From Thermohalobacteraceae bacterium (GTDB lineage: Bacteria; Bacillota; Clostridia; Tissierellales; VENL01): DNA of 43,152 nucleotides. The notes under the pieces are model-generated. The model had not been told where the DNA came from, did no database searches, and saw only the letters and a list, made by a program, of their open reading frames with translations. Location: assembly GCA_030625765.1 (NCBI GenBank), contig DAOUQG010000002.1, positions 1 through 43,152 on the forward strand, given 5' to 3'. A program made the position numbers and the translations under genes. Below, piece after piece: positions 26,510 to 34,639 of the stretch; within the stretch, counting starts at the first letter, position 1, and each line of letters starts with the position of its first letter.

Positions 26510-27064
26510 ATGAGTTCAAAAAAAACCAAACTGTTATTACATCCAACTCGTTCAAAAATAATTAGAATTTTAGCTAATAATGAAATGACAACTTCTGAAA
26601 TAATGTCTGTTCTTCCTGATATTCCACAGGCAACATTGTACAGAAATATTAAACTGTTATGGGAGAATAACATTATTACTGTTGTGAAGGAAGTAACCAT
26701 AAGAGGAACTATCGAAAAAACATATACATTAAAAAAAGGTGCTGGGAAACTTAGTGAAGTAGAAATTGAGAATATTTCAGCTAAGGAGTTAATGGACATT
26801 ATATCCAGTTTCATATCAATAATTTATTCTGACTTAGATACATATATAAATAATGAGAACAGTAATTTTGATTTTACGGAATTGCTAATTGAGCAAAAAT
26901 CTATCTTTCTAAATAGAGAAGAATTAGTTGAACTAAAAAAACAACTTTTGAATGTAATTAAACAATATGCTAATAAGAACCATAAAGGAAGACAGCTATT
27001 TCATGTAACACAATTTCTAATTCCTGATGTAATTTTAACAAATGAAGATAAAGATTTAGGATAA
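26510..27064 (+). CDS. helix-turn-helix transcriptional regulator
   Basis: The start is taken at ATG 26510, preceded by AAGGA; earlier in-frame ATGs at 26489 and 26498 lack a site and overlap the palindrome. The 184-residue protein opens with a winged-helix domain (HPTRSKIIRILANNEMTTSE, then PQATLYRNIKLLWENNIITV, residues about 10-60, and a wing at RGTIEKTYTL). A helical C-terminal domain of about 110 residues is likely used for dimerisation or ligand binding. The fold is ArsR/PadR-like. It is first in a plus-strand operon with an ICMT-type methyltransferase 32 bp downstream. The large palindrome over its promoter suggests autorepression. Confidence 0.82.
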   Translation: MSSKKTKLLLHPTRSKIIRILANNEMTTSEIMSVLPDIPQATLYRNIKLLWENNIITVVKEVTIRGTIEKTYTLKKGAGKLSEVEIENISAKELMDIISSFISIIYSDLDTYINNENSNFDFTELLIEQKSIFLNREELVELKKQLLNVIKQYANKNHKGRQLFHVTQFLIPDVILTNEDKDLG

Positions 27065-27096
27065 ATAAAAAAAATTATATTGAGGAGGAATACTTA

Positions 27097-27654
27097 ATGT
27101 CTATTTTCCCTGAATTTGGTTTGTCATTGTTTAATGCATTTTATTTTTCTATCATTATCATATTAGTTAGATACTTTTTACCTTCAATAATAAACAAAAA
27201 ATCGCTGCCTGAATTGGCATATTTCCCTTTATATGATGGATTTGAAAACACTGCTTTTTGGATTTATCAAATTACAAACACACTTCTGTTGTTTTCTACT
27301 CCTTTCATTGTTCTAAAGGTGGAAAAATCATTTTTTATATTTGGCATCATATTATATATCTTTGGTCTTATAGGATATTCTTTATCTACTGCTGATTTTT
27401 CAAAAAATAAATATAATGGCATAAGACGATCTGGTCTTTATAAACTATCAAGAAATCCTATGTATATCTTCTACTTTTTATTGATATTTAGTATAGGGGT
27501 TATGGTAGGATCAATCTTATATATTGCAATTACCCTAGTCTTCCAATTTTTTTCACATTGGCTTATCAAGGCTGAAGAACAGTGGTGTATTAATCAATAT
27601 GGACAAGAATATATAAAGTATATGAAAAAAGTACCACGTTACATTCTTTTTTAA
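27097..27654 (+). CDS. isoprenylcysteine carboxyl methyltransferase-family membrane protein
   Basis: A 185-residue integral membrane protein with about five hydrophobic segments. The C-terminal half carries the family signature: SRNPMYIFYFLLIFSIG, followed by HWLIKAEEQWCINQYGQEY and a closing YMKKVPRYI. The first element is the SAM/substrate site and the second the EE-containing helix. Bacterial members methylate lipids, small thiols or unknown membrane substrates, because protein prenylation is absent. A GAGGAGG site precedes the ATG. It is co-transcribed with the helix-turn-helix regulator, so its expression probably responds to a membrane-active compound, but the substrate is unknown. Confidence 0.82.
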   Translation: MSIFPEFGLSLFNAFYFSIIIILVRYFLPSIINKKSLPELAYFPLYDGFENTAFWIYQITNTLLLFSTPFIVLKVEKSFFIFGIILYIFGLIGYSLSTADFSKNKYNGIRRSGLYKLSRNPMYIFYFLLIFSIGVMVGSILYIAITLVFQFFSHWLIKAEEQWCINQYGQEYIKYMKKVPRYILF

Positions 27655-27700
27655 TTCATCTCATTTCATGATGCAAAATGTGTTTGCATGCACAATTTAT

Positions 27701-27900
27701 AGATTAACCAACATGCCTTGCTCACTCAAGGCACAAAAAGCTATTAAGCCCTTCACACTTGGATTTGGATTATTATCTGAGTCGTGAATCATATACATCA
27801 GTTCTTTCATTAATCAGTAATTAAAAGAAGTGATGTATATCTGAACAGCGAAGATAATAATCCAAATCCTTAGACAATATTTCTTTCAAATTAATTACAT
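27701..27900. repeat. structured repeat family, copy 3 (best preserved)
   Basis: The outer stem is perfect: GGATTTGGATTATTATCT (27761-27778) with its exact complement at 27852-27869. The inner stem pairs ATATACATCA (27791-27800) with TGATGTATAT (27831-27840) and extends through TTCTTT/AAAGAA. The left end AGATTAACCAACATGCC is shared with copy 4. It lies between the methyltransferase stop and ridA, a 352-bp spacer with no other content except the ridA promoter region. Confidence 0.75.
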
Positions 27901-28006
27901 GCTAATACAAAACGTAACATATGAATATGAGCAAGTTTACTAATACATAAAAAAATGATAAACTGTTACTGATATCGTTTTCATAAATTAAACTGGAGGG
28001 ATAATT

Positions 28007-28387
28007 ATGGAGAAAAAAGTTATCGCAACTGAGAAAGCACCAAAGGCTATTGGTCCTTACTCACAAGGAATCAAAGCAGGAAACATGATATTTACATCTG
28101 GTCAACTACCTATGAATACTAGTACTGGTAAATTGGTTCAAGATGATATTAAATCAGAAGCTAGACAATCATTAACAAATTTAAAAGAAGTTTTAGCAGA
28201 AGGTGGCGCTACGCTAAATGACGTAGTTAAAGTTACAGTATTCATAAAAGATATGAATCAATTTGGACAAATAAATGAAGTTTATGCAGAATTCTTTAAC
28301 GAACACAAACCTGCAAGATCTTGTGTTGAAGTAGCTAGACTTCCTCTTGATGCAAATGTAGAAATTGAGGCAGTAGCTATCATATAA
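28007..28387 (+). CDS. ridA: RidA-family enamine/imine deaminase
   Basis: A 126-residue protein of normal family length with a GGAGGG site. Family signatures are complete: KAIGPYSQGIKAGNMIFTSG, then GATLNDVVKVTVFIKDMNQF and the C-terminal ARSCVEVARLPLDANVEIEA, which contains the conserved Arg that binds the substrate carboxylate. RidA is a cytoplasmic trimer that hydrolyses reactive 2-aminoacrylate and related imines formed by PLP enzymes such as threonine dehydratase. It is monocistronic and followed by a strong terminator. Confidence 0.95.
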   Translation: MEKKVIATEKAPKAIGPYSQGIKAGNMIFTSGQLPMNTSTGKLVQDDIKSEARQSLTNLKEVLAEGGATLNDVVKVTVFIKDMNQFGQINEVYAEFFNEHKPARSCVEVARLPLDANVEIEAVAII

Positions 28388-28438
28388 CATGAATCATAAA
28401 TTGACACAATCCTCTACTATCTATTTAGAAATAGTAAA

Positions 28439-28466
28439 GTAAGGACAGGGATAACCCTGTCCTTAC
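28439..28466. terminator. bidirectional terminator between ridA and methyltransferase
   Basis: GTAAGGACAGGG/CCCTGTCCTTAC with a four-base loop and TATTTTC beyond. It separates the convergent ridA (plus) and methyltransferase (minus) genes and can serve both. Confidence 0.88.
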
Positions 28467-28473
28467 TATTTTC

Positions 28474-29094
28474 TTACTTTTTTTCAAGTATATAATCAAT
28501 ATATCCTAACGTAATTTTCCCACCATCTCTTGTTGGACCTGTTCGTACTCTAACCTCTCTGTACACTACATCTAGGTTATGCTTTTTAAACAACTCTTCA
28601 ATCTCATTTCTTTCAAAATAGCTATGTATTACCTTTCCTCCGTGTTCATCCTGTAGATATTCTCCTTCACCTACTTTTTCACCTTCACCATACCCATGAT
28701 CATCAGTAGAAATAACATTTATAAAACATAATCCATTAGGCTTTAGTATCCTCTTTATCTCTCCAATACTTTTAGAAATATCTTCCTTTTTCATGTGGAA
28801 TATTGAATTGTACGAATAAGCATAACTCATCGAATTATCATCAAAAGGAAGAGAACGCATATCACCCTTAGTTATATTAAGCTCAATATCATTTTCTTTT
28901 TCAAATTCATTAGCTCTTTTTATCTGCTCATCATCAATTTCAATTCCATATGTTTTATATCCATGATCCTTAAAAATTGCCAATGGCGGAATTCTGCCAC
29001 CTGCTCCACAATCTAATACTTCCTTCTCTAGCTCTTGACCGTTGCAATATAGCATGAAAGTAAATAATTGGTTTTGCCTGAATATAGTTTTCAT
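28474..29094 (-). CDS. class I SAM-dependent methyltransferase
   Basis: A 206-residue Rossmann-fold methyltransferase. Motif I is LDCGAGGRIPPLAIF (about residues 27-41), the acidic end of strand 2 is TYGIEIDDEQIKRA, and motif II TKGDMRSLPFDDNSMSYAYS is followed by LKPNGLCFINVIS. The Cys in DCGAGG replaces the usual Gly or Ala and is tolerated in the family. The substrate is unknown. It starts at ATG 29094 with AGGGGG upstream. It is alone in its transcription unit. Confidence 0.85.
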   Translation of the reverse strand: MKTIFRQNQLFTFMLYCNGQELEKEVLDCGAGGRIPPLAIFKDHGYKTYGIEIDDEQIKRANEFEKENDIELNITKGDMRSLPFDDNSMSYAYSYNSIFHMKKEDISKSIGEIKRILKPNGLCFINVISTDDHGYGEGEKVGEGEYLQDEHGGKVIHSYFERNEIEELFKKHNLDVVYREVRVRTGPTRDGGKITLGYIDYILEKK

Positions 29095-29253
29095 AGATAA
29101 TTACCCCCTTAAATTTGAAATTTTCATAGTTGAACTTCTTGTTGCATGCATGAACAAACTAACATTTTAAGAAATTAATGGTTATATTATATGTCAAATA
29201 TTTACTAAATGAAAGTCTTTTTTTCACTGTCCTTATATGATATAATATTTATA

Positions 29254-29297
29254 GAAAAAAGGGACAGGATTTCTATTGAAATTCCGTCCCTTTTTTC
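29254..29297 (-). terminator. terminator overlapping the end of the second CsxC gene
   Basis: GAAAAAAGGGACGGAA/TTCCTGTCCCTTTTTTC stem on the minus strand followed by its T run. The gene's last codons (Lys-Lys-Gly-Thr-Glu-Phe) form the upstream arm and the stop codon lies in the loop, so coding and termination signals are shared. Confidence 0.8.
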
Positions 29298-30019
29298 TTA
29301 TTGTCTATTATTTCTTTTTTATAAGTACTCGCTATTGCTGGAATCGCTATCTGTTGTTTCTGTAATAATTTCATCCTAATATATATTACCATTTTATTCT
29401 CAATCCGAATAATTTTTTTTACCCCAAGGGGCATTAGCATATTAGGCATTTCATTTATATAAATAAATTCATTATTCTCTACAATTCTACTACTAACAAT
29501 TTCACAATAAGGATATTCATTAAAAAATTCAGTTGTTATACTACTAACCGTATTCGAATCGTTTACCCGATTATTGCTCTTTTTTAAGTAATTTTCATTA
29601 TGATTTAAATATCTAACCTCAGATGTATTTGATTTGACACTAGGTACGATAGAGGCTCCATTAAGATTCATTGTAGTTGAACATTCAAATGGAACATCTA
29701 GTGTAAAATGCTTAAGTTTATTAACTGCTCCAATTACGTTTGATTTAGGATAGGAGTAATACCTGATTTTTTTTCTAACAAAACCCTTAAGAAAAACAAC
29801 ATCTGTATTATCAATAAAAGAACAATTAGTTATTCTAATCTGGTTGTCTATTTTCTTTATTCTACTAACTCCATGAGATAATTCAAAGCTTGAATTTAAA
29901 TTAATCTGTACTATAAATTCTAACAAAATCACAGGCACTTCAGCTATCACTCCTGATGTAATTGCTTCTATTTCGACGGGTACATTATGACTCACCCCTA
30001 TTATCTTGTTATTTTTCAA
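29273..30019 (-). CDS. CsxC-family spore protein, short paralogue
   Basis: Starts at TTG 30019, behind a strong GGAGGTGA. The 248-residue protein aligns with its neighbour at 30172-31038 along the whole core: AITSGVIAEVPVILLEFIVQ, then IRITNCSFIDNTDVVFLKGF with VRKKIRYY, TLDVPFECSTTMNLNG, and the end MVIYIRMKLLQKQQIAIPA. This pattern matches proteins annotated as CsxC family, named after an exosporium component of Clostridium sporogenes. Unlike the neighbour it lacks the Cys-rich N- and C-terminal extensions and has few Cys. It probably co-assembles with the longer paralogue at the spore surface. The family call is from memory of the motif pattern. Confidence 0.68.
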   Translation of the reverse strand: MKNNKIIGVSHNVPVEIEAITSGVIAEVPVILLEFIVQINLNSSFELSHGVSRIKKIDNQIRITNCSFIDNTDVVFLKGFVRKKIRYYSYPKSNVIGAVNKLKHFTLDVPFECSTTMNLNGASIVPSVKSNTSEVRYLNHNENYLKKSNNRVNDSNTVSSITTEFFNEYPYCEIVSSRIVENNEFIYINEMPNMLMPLGVKKIIRIENKMVIYIRMKLLQKQQIAIPAIASTYKKEIIDNKKKGTEFQ

Positions 30020-30120
30020 TTTATTATCACCTCCTACTAAATGTTTTCCTAAATCATAAAAGTAGTTACAATATTTTATGCTATTTGAATACTTTAGTTC
30101 TCATTATGTAATAATTGTAA

Positions 30121-30158
30121 TTATAAAAGCATCTGCCTTTTGGCAGATGCTTTTATAA
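30121..30158 (-). terminator. terminator of the first CsxC gene
   Basis: A perfect 17-bp stem TTATAAAAGCATCTGCC with a TTTT loop. It stands between the two paralogues, so each is its own transcription unit unless read-through occurs. Confidence 0.85.
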
Positions 30159-30171
30159 TAGCTATATTTTT

Positions 30172-31038
30172 TTATTCTTCACATCCTCCGCAATAGCATC
30201 CGTTATCTGAAGTTGGACCAATTGCCACTTGGCGAAGTTGTAAAAGCTTCAATGTCAAGTATATTACCATTTTCTCCTCAATTTTCTTAAATTCTTTTTC
30301 TTCAAAAGGTGCCTTTCCATGTATCTTAGAGCGACAGATATACTCATCAAACTCAACTATTCTACTACTAATCAATTCACAGAATGGTAATTCATTGAAG
30401 TATTCAGTACTTTCTTGATTGTATTCTGATAAATCACCTGATAATAGTTTATCCTTATCTGCAAATCCTTTTGGAAGCTCTTCTACTTTAAAGTATTCGA
30501 ATTCCGATTGCGATGTATTTATAACAGGTTTTGGTTGTGTTCCATTAAATACAACATTTGTTGTACACTGGAATGGTACATCTACAGTACAATGACGAAT
30601 ATCTCCACAAATAGCTTCAGAGTTAGAGCAATCTCTAACAGAGTAATCTATATTCTTTCTTACAAAACCTTTAATAAACAATACATCAGTGTTTTGAAGA
30701 AGCATACATTGAGTTATTTTAATTCTTTTCTTAATATTCTTTATTTCAATTGCTTTCTCTGGTAATTCGATTGTAGAGACAACATTAAATCTAATTGTCA
30801 TCTCTGCTAAAACTACTGGAAGCTTTGCTACTACTGGAGTAGTTATAGGCTCTAAACCAACTGGTCTATTTTCACAGGTTTCTACTGTTTGGCCTTCAAC
30901 CTCAGCACATCTTTTTTCACAAGGTTTACACTTCTTATCAACTGGTTTGCATTGTTGTTTTGAAGGAGGTTTATCTTGTGTTTTATACTTATATGAAACT
31001 TTAACATCAGAAACTGAACTTCTCACTTTTTTGTCCAT
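30172..31038 (-). CDS. CsxC-family spore protein, Cys-rich paralogue
   Basis: A 288-residue protein with start ATG 31038 and AAAAGGAG upstream. Three parts are visible. A basic N-terminus of 55 residues holds five Cys (30, 37, 40, 44, 55; KKCKPCEKRC). The conserved core includes VVLAEMTIRFNVVSTIELPE, then VLFIKGFVRKNIDYSV, HCTVDVPFQCTTNVVFNG and FCELISSRIVEFDEYICRS. The C-terminal tail is CYCGGCEE. The core is the CsxC-type domain of clostridial spore coat/exosporium proteins; the cysteine clusters would allow disulfide cross-linking in the spore shell. It was probably duplicated to give the gene at 29273, which lost the Cys arms. Expression late in the mother cell is expected, but I could not define a SigK promoter with confidence. 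Confidence 0.72.
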   Translation of the reverse strand: MDKKVRSSVSDVKVSYKYKTQDKPPSKQQCKPVDKKCKPCEKRCAEVEGQTVETCENRPVGLEPITTPVVAKLPVVLAEMTIRFNVVSTIELPEKAIEIKNIKKRIKITQCMLLQNTDVLFIKGFVRKNIDYSVRDCSNSEAICGDIRHCTVDVPFQCTTNVVFNGTQPKPVINTSQSEFEYFKVEELPKGFADKDKLLSGDLSEYNQESTEYFNELPFCELISSRIVEFDEYICRSKIHGKAPFEEKEFKKIEEKMVIYLTLKLLQLRQVAIGPTSDNGCYCGGCEE

Positions 31039-31143
31039 ATAATTTCAACTCCTTTTTAGAATTTCAGATGGCACTATTCCTTGTTGTCCTATTCCCTAGT
31101 ACATAGTATTCTGATGTACAAATATTGTGATATATTATTAAAA

Positions 31144-31172
31144 AATAATCCCGTTATTATAACGGGATTATT
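31144..31172 (-). terminator. terminator downstream of pcp
   Basis: AATAATCCCGTTA/TAACGGGATTATT hairpin with a three-base loop, about 150 nt past the pcp stop. The intervening 31173-31319 shows no gene. Confidence 0.65.
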
Positions 31173-31319
31173 ATATTGTAAAAAAGCTTTTTGTAGATTA
31201 AATACTTATTTGATTTTAAAGTAATCTACTGTTTTTGTAATTTTTGAACATATACATGTGATTTCATCAGAAATCCTATACCCTCTCTTTTTAAATATAT
31301 TTATTTAGGTACATGTTAT

Positions 31320-31961
31320 TTAACAAATTTGTCCTCCGACAATTTTGTCATCTTTAGAGTCATCGATTGCTCCAATAATAGCATATTTAAGACCTTTGAC
31401 TATGTCGTCTAAATTCATAAAAGCTGTATTCGGTTTATTAGTTACTTGTTCATTAATAAATGGAACGTGAATAAATCCCCCTAGTATATTAGGATATTTC
31501 TTATCAATCAAATATAATAATCCGTACATTATATGATTGCAAACATATGTACCCGCAGTGTATGATACTTCAGCAGGTATAAGATTCTCATTCATTATTC
31601 TAACCATTCTTTTGATTGGAAGATTACTAAAATACCCATCATTTCCATCTGAAAATATAGGCATATCTATTGGTTGATTTCCTTCATTATCAGGAATCAT
31701 AGCATCATCAATATTTATAGCCACTTTTTCAACGGTAATATTACTTCTTCCACCTGCCTGACCAACACAGATTACTCTATCAGGATTATGTTCTTTAATT
31801 GCATCCTCCAATATTTCTATTGATCTTCTAAATACTGTTGGAACCTCTAGCTTTATTATTTTACATCCGTTTATTGTATCATCTAGCCTTTTCACTGCTT
31901 CAAAAGCTGGATTAATCTGTTCTCCTCCAAATGGATCAAAGCCTGTGATTAGTACTTTCAC
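31320..31961 (-). CDS. pcp: pyroglutamyl-peptidase I
   Basis: A 213-residue cysteine peptidase of family C15, full length. It starts [19 protein letters not shown]; catalytic Glu is in [10 protein letters not shown], Cys in [13 protein letters not shown] and His in GGFIHVPF, all with normal spacing. The cytoplasmic enzyme removes N-terminal pyroglutamate from peptides and frees the amino terminus for other aminopeptidases. Last gene of the long minus-strand run beginning near 39.9 kb; 93 bp separate it from the HD-domain gene, with no terminator visible. Confidence 0.95.
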   Translation of the reverse strand: MKVLITGFDPFGGEQINPAFEAVKRLDDTINGCKIIKLEVPTVFRRSIEILEDAIKEHNPDRVICVGQAGGRSNITVEKVAINIDDAMIPDNEGNQPIDMPIFSDGNDGYFSNLPIKRMVRIMNENLIPAEVSYTAGTYVCNHIMYGLLYLIDKKYPNILGGFIHVPFINEQVTNKPNTAFMNLDDIVKGLKYAIIGAIDDSKDDKIVGGQIC

Positions 31962-32054
31962 TATATTTCTCCTCTCTTGTCTCTTTAAAGATATAGCTAT
32001 TTTTTTCTTCTGTTATTATTAGTATTTAGTATGTAATAGATTCCATTCCAAAAA

Positions 32055-32621
32055 CTATTCTAAAACACTCAATGCACATGTATACTTATCTCTAATTATT
32101 TCCTTACCGACAGGATCAATCTTTTTCCAACTTCTTTTTATCTTATTTCTTACCCATTCCTTTCCTTCTTCTATGCCCATTTCTTTATTAACATATATAG
32201 AATACAATAAAGATACAACCTGATCTATATGTGCCATTGCATCAGCACTTGCAACACAAACATCTTCAGCTGAACACTTGTCCACAATAACACTTGCTCT
32301 ATGTGAGAAAATACAATCCTTAACTTTTTCAATTTTCTCAGAAGGATAGTTCAAGGACATCAAAATTTTTTCAGCTTCCTGTGCCCCATATATATGATGA
32401 TCTTTAATATAGTCAGCGTTTTTTATACTTGCATAATCATGTAACAATGCAGCTATCTCTACTATTTCTTCATCGGCTCCTAATTTTTCTGCCATAAGCT
32501 TCGAATATTTTACTACATATATTATATGATGACTCCATATGCCGTAGCCAAAAATATTTGTTTCTTTTTTACATGCTTCCTCTGAGATATCCCTCACCTT
32601 TTCAATTATTAATTTGCTCAT
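32055..32621 (-). CDS. HD-domain phosphohydrolase
   Basis: The start is taken at ATG 32621 (GGAG eleven bases before); the frame extends 17 codons upstream without a ribosome binding site. The 188-residue protein has the HD fold: first His in SHHIIYVVKYSKLMAEKLG, the HD pair in IAALLHDYASI, then HHIYGAQEAEKILM and the final Asp in ASADAMAHIDQV. Small single-domain HD proteins hydrolyse nucleotides or phosphoesters. The substrate is unknown. It lies in a run with NUDIX and phosphoesterase genes, which suggests nucleotide or cofactor clean-up, but that is context only. Confidence 0.82.
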   Translation of the reverse strand: MSKLIIEKVRDISEEACKKETNIFGYGIWSHHIIYVVKYSKLMAEKLGADEEIVEIAALLHDYASIKNADYIKDHHIYGAQEAEKILMSLNYPSEKIEKVKDCIFSHRASVIVDKCSAEDVCVASADAMAHIDQVVSLLYSIYVNKEMGIEEGKEWVRNKIKRSWKKIDPVGKEIIRDKYTCALSVLE

Positions 32622-32727
32622 CTCAACCACTGCTCCAATCTGTTTTGTCAATTCACAAGAATTGATGACCATTCTGGTACATGATTTTATTCTACCTATA
32701 TCACCTGAATCGGCTCCTTAATATGCT

Positions 32728-33024
32728 CTATTTCTTAGATTTTTTCTTTTTTCTACTTAATGATAATCCACCAAATCCACTGATTACAGCAATGTAAAAT
32801 GCAAAATCATACCACCAACCACTATTAATGCTCTCATATACACGTATGTTACTCTTAAAAATTCCAATTATTAATGATAAAGGTGCTATCCACCCATGCC
32901 AAATTCCTGATAAAAATCCAGCAGGATCATTCTCACTATAGCTACCATCACCTGGTATGCAACCAGTTAAAACAATAAAGCTAATAATACAGATTAATAA
33001 TATCTTTAGATGCTTAGTTTTCAT
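32728..33024 (-). CDS. small lipoprotein with WHGWIAP motif
   Basis: Starts at ATG 33024 inside the last codons of the radical SAM gene (11-bp overlap), after GGGGGC. The long frame up to 33111 is only shadow. The 98-residue product has a lipoprotein signal (KILLICIISFIVLTGCIPGD, Cys22). Then come FLSGIWHGWIAPLSLIIGIF, INSGWWYDFAFYIAVISGFG and a C-terminal RKKKKSKK. Two hydrophobic segments suggest that it stays embedded in the membrane. Similar small proteins are widespread in Firmicutes and other bacteria but uncharacterised. Its overlap with the radical SAM gene implies translational coupling, so the two may belong to one pathway. Confidence 0.75.
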   Translation of the reverse strand: MKTKHLKILLICIISFIVLTGCIPGDGSYSENDPAGFLSGIWHGWIAPLSLIIGIFKSNIRVYESINSGWWYDFAFYIAVISGFGGLSLSRKKKKSKK

Positions 33025-34132
33025 TAAAATTTGCCCCCTTATTATAAATATTTTTATCCTTATGCAGCAATGAACGAACCCATTCGGAATTATTCCATAA
33101 AGCACACCCACAATCTGTTTCCTTTAAGTGCTCAGGACTTTGACGAATCTTCTTCAAAAATTCAGATTGTAGAGCTTCTTTTAGTGAAAAAAACTTCAAG
33201 TTTACATCTGAATATGGTGCAAATGGACAAGGCTCAAGACCTCCTTCAGGATTAATATGGACAAATCCCCTTCCTGACGAAAGACACCCGCCAAACTTTG
33301 CTTCATCTCCAGGAAATGAAATAAATAAACTCCTATATTCTGAAGAAAATTGATCTAGTCGTGTCTCTAGCTCCTTCCTTTGTTCCTGTGTAATAACTAA
33401 GCTTTCTGTATCTTGTTCAACAGGAACATATTCGACATAAAATATTACCTTACACCCCATATGTACTTGCTCTTTTATAAAATCTTCACTAGTTATAAGA
33501 GGAAAGTTATCTCTAGTAACAGTAAGAGATATTCCAAAGAATATTTTATCTTTTTTCATTTTTTTCATAATTACTTGAGTTTTCTTATATACTCCCTTTC
33601 CTCTTCGATTATCAGTTTCACTTTCAAAACCTTCTATACTGATAATTGGAATTACATTTCTCTGCTTCTTTAATTTCTTTATAGTCTCATCATTAATTAA
33701 TAATCCATTTGTAAATATTGGGAATATCACCTTTGGAAAGCTTTTTGTAATGTCTAGTAATTTAGAACGAGCAAATGGCTCTCCACCTGCTATCAATATT
33801 ATTGAAATACCTAACTCACTTGCCTCCCTTATTACACTTTTATATTTTTCATCAGACATCTCTGAAAATGATGAATTATTAAAAGCATTTGAATAGCAAC
33901 CTTTACACTTGAGATTACATCTTCTTGTAATACTGCTTATCATAAAAGGAGGTACATGTACATTTTTACTTTCCCAATATTTTCTCAAGATGGCAGCCTT
34001 TTTTTGCCAGCCTATTGTTCGTAAAATAAAGCCTGCATAAAATGGATTTGTTAAAGATATTCTGAGAGCTTTTTTTACAAGATTTACAATAGATCTATTC
34101 ATAAGTTCAATGTAATCATATTTCTTTTGCAA
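33014..34132 (-). CDS. radical SAM protein with SPASM-like C-terminus
   Basis: The best start is TTG 34132, ten bases after AAAGGGGG; the ATG at 34156 precedes this site. The 372-residue protein has a helical N-terminus of about 65 residues (NPFYAGFILRTIGWQKKAAI), then the radical SAM cluster ITRRCNLKCKGCYSN (CxxxCxxC), the GGEP motif ILIAGGEPFARS and EGFESETDNRRGKGVY. The C-terminal region (GRGFVHINPEGGLEPCPFAP and CGCALWNNSEW) contains Cys residues like those binding the extra cluster in SPASM/twitch enzymes, which modify peptides or cofactors. No precursor peptide is evident nearby. It is followed by the overlapping lipoprotein gene. Confidence 0.87.
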   Translation of the reverse strand: MQKKYDYIELMNRSIVNLVKKALRISLTNPFYAGFILRTIGWQKKAAILRKYWESKNVHVPPFMISSITRRCNLKCKGCYSNAFNNSSFSEMSDEKYKSVIREASELGISIILIAGGEPFARSKLLDITKSFPKVIFPIFTNGLLINDETIKKLKKQRNVIPIISIEGFESETDNRRGKGVYKKTQVIMKKMKKDKIFFGISLTVTRDNFPLITSEDFIKEQVHMGCKVIFYVEYVPVEQDTESLVITQEQRKELETRLDQFSSEYRSLFISFPGDEAKFGGCLSSGRGFVHINPEGGLEPCPFAPYSDVNLKFFSLKEALQSEFLKKIRQSPEHLKETDCGCALWNNSEWVRSLLHKDKNIYNKGANFNEN

Positions 34133-34159
34133 TTTTAGAAAACCCCCTTTAATCATGCA

Positions 34160-34639
34160 CTAATTACTACTAACAAAGCCTAGTTTATCATATAAACTAC
34201 GCGCTGGTTCATTGTCTGAATGAACATCTAAAATAATACTATTCATTTTGCTATTAGACATATCTTCTACACATCTACTAAGCAAAGCTGTTCCTATACC
34301 CTTTTTTCGGTAAGACTTTACAACACCGACTGTTAATATATGTAAAGTAGTTTCGTTCTTAGGCAACCCTATTAATAACCCAATAACCTTTTTATCATCA
34401 TAAGCAGAAATGATATATCTTTTAGAAAAATCCCCTAGTCTCCCACTTTGCAAGTTTTCTAAGTATCTATCTGGGCTTTTCCCTGCAGTATCAGGGTCAA
34501 GTATCCCTTCCATAACTTCAATCAGATGTTGTCTCAAAAATGGAATTAATTCTTTGCTTTGTAAGGTTACCTTCTCAATTTTCCAATTTACCTTTGCATC
34601 AATTGGTTCATTAACAGTTCTATGTAATGTGTATTTCAT
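34160..34639 (-). CDS. GNAT-family N-acetyltransferase
   Basis: The start is ATG 34639, six bases after AAGGAGG. 159 residues with a single GNAT fold. The acetyl-CoA pyrophosphate loop is VKSYRKKGIGTALLSRCVED, preceded by the beta strand LHILTVGVV and followed by ILDVHSDNEPARSLYDKLGF. The substrate is unknown. The start region overlaps the shifted end of a small upstream ORF, and the stop is 27 bp from the radical SAM start, so it probably belongs to that operon. Confidence 0.88.
   Translation of the reverse strand: MKYTLHRTVNEPIDAKVNWKIEKVTLQSKELIPFLRQHLIEVMEGILDPDTAGKSPDRYLENLQSGRLGDFSKRYIISAYDDKKVIGLLIGLPKNETTLHILTVGVVKSYRKKGIGTALLSRCVEDMSNSKMNSIILDVHSDNEPARSLYDKLGFVSSN

Noticed and set aside
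26407-26814. Open frame of 135 codons on the minus strand opposite the helix-turn-helix regulator gene
   Set aside because: It runs antisense through the regulator and through the palindrome, has no ribosome binding site, and its composition is that of a shadow frame.
27721-27880. Structured repeat as a riboswitch of ridA
   Set aside because: The same structure occurs before, after and between unrelated genes in either orientation, with no fixed distance to a start codon, so a cis-regulatory role for ridA is unlikely.
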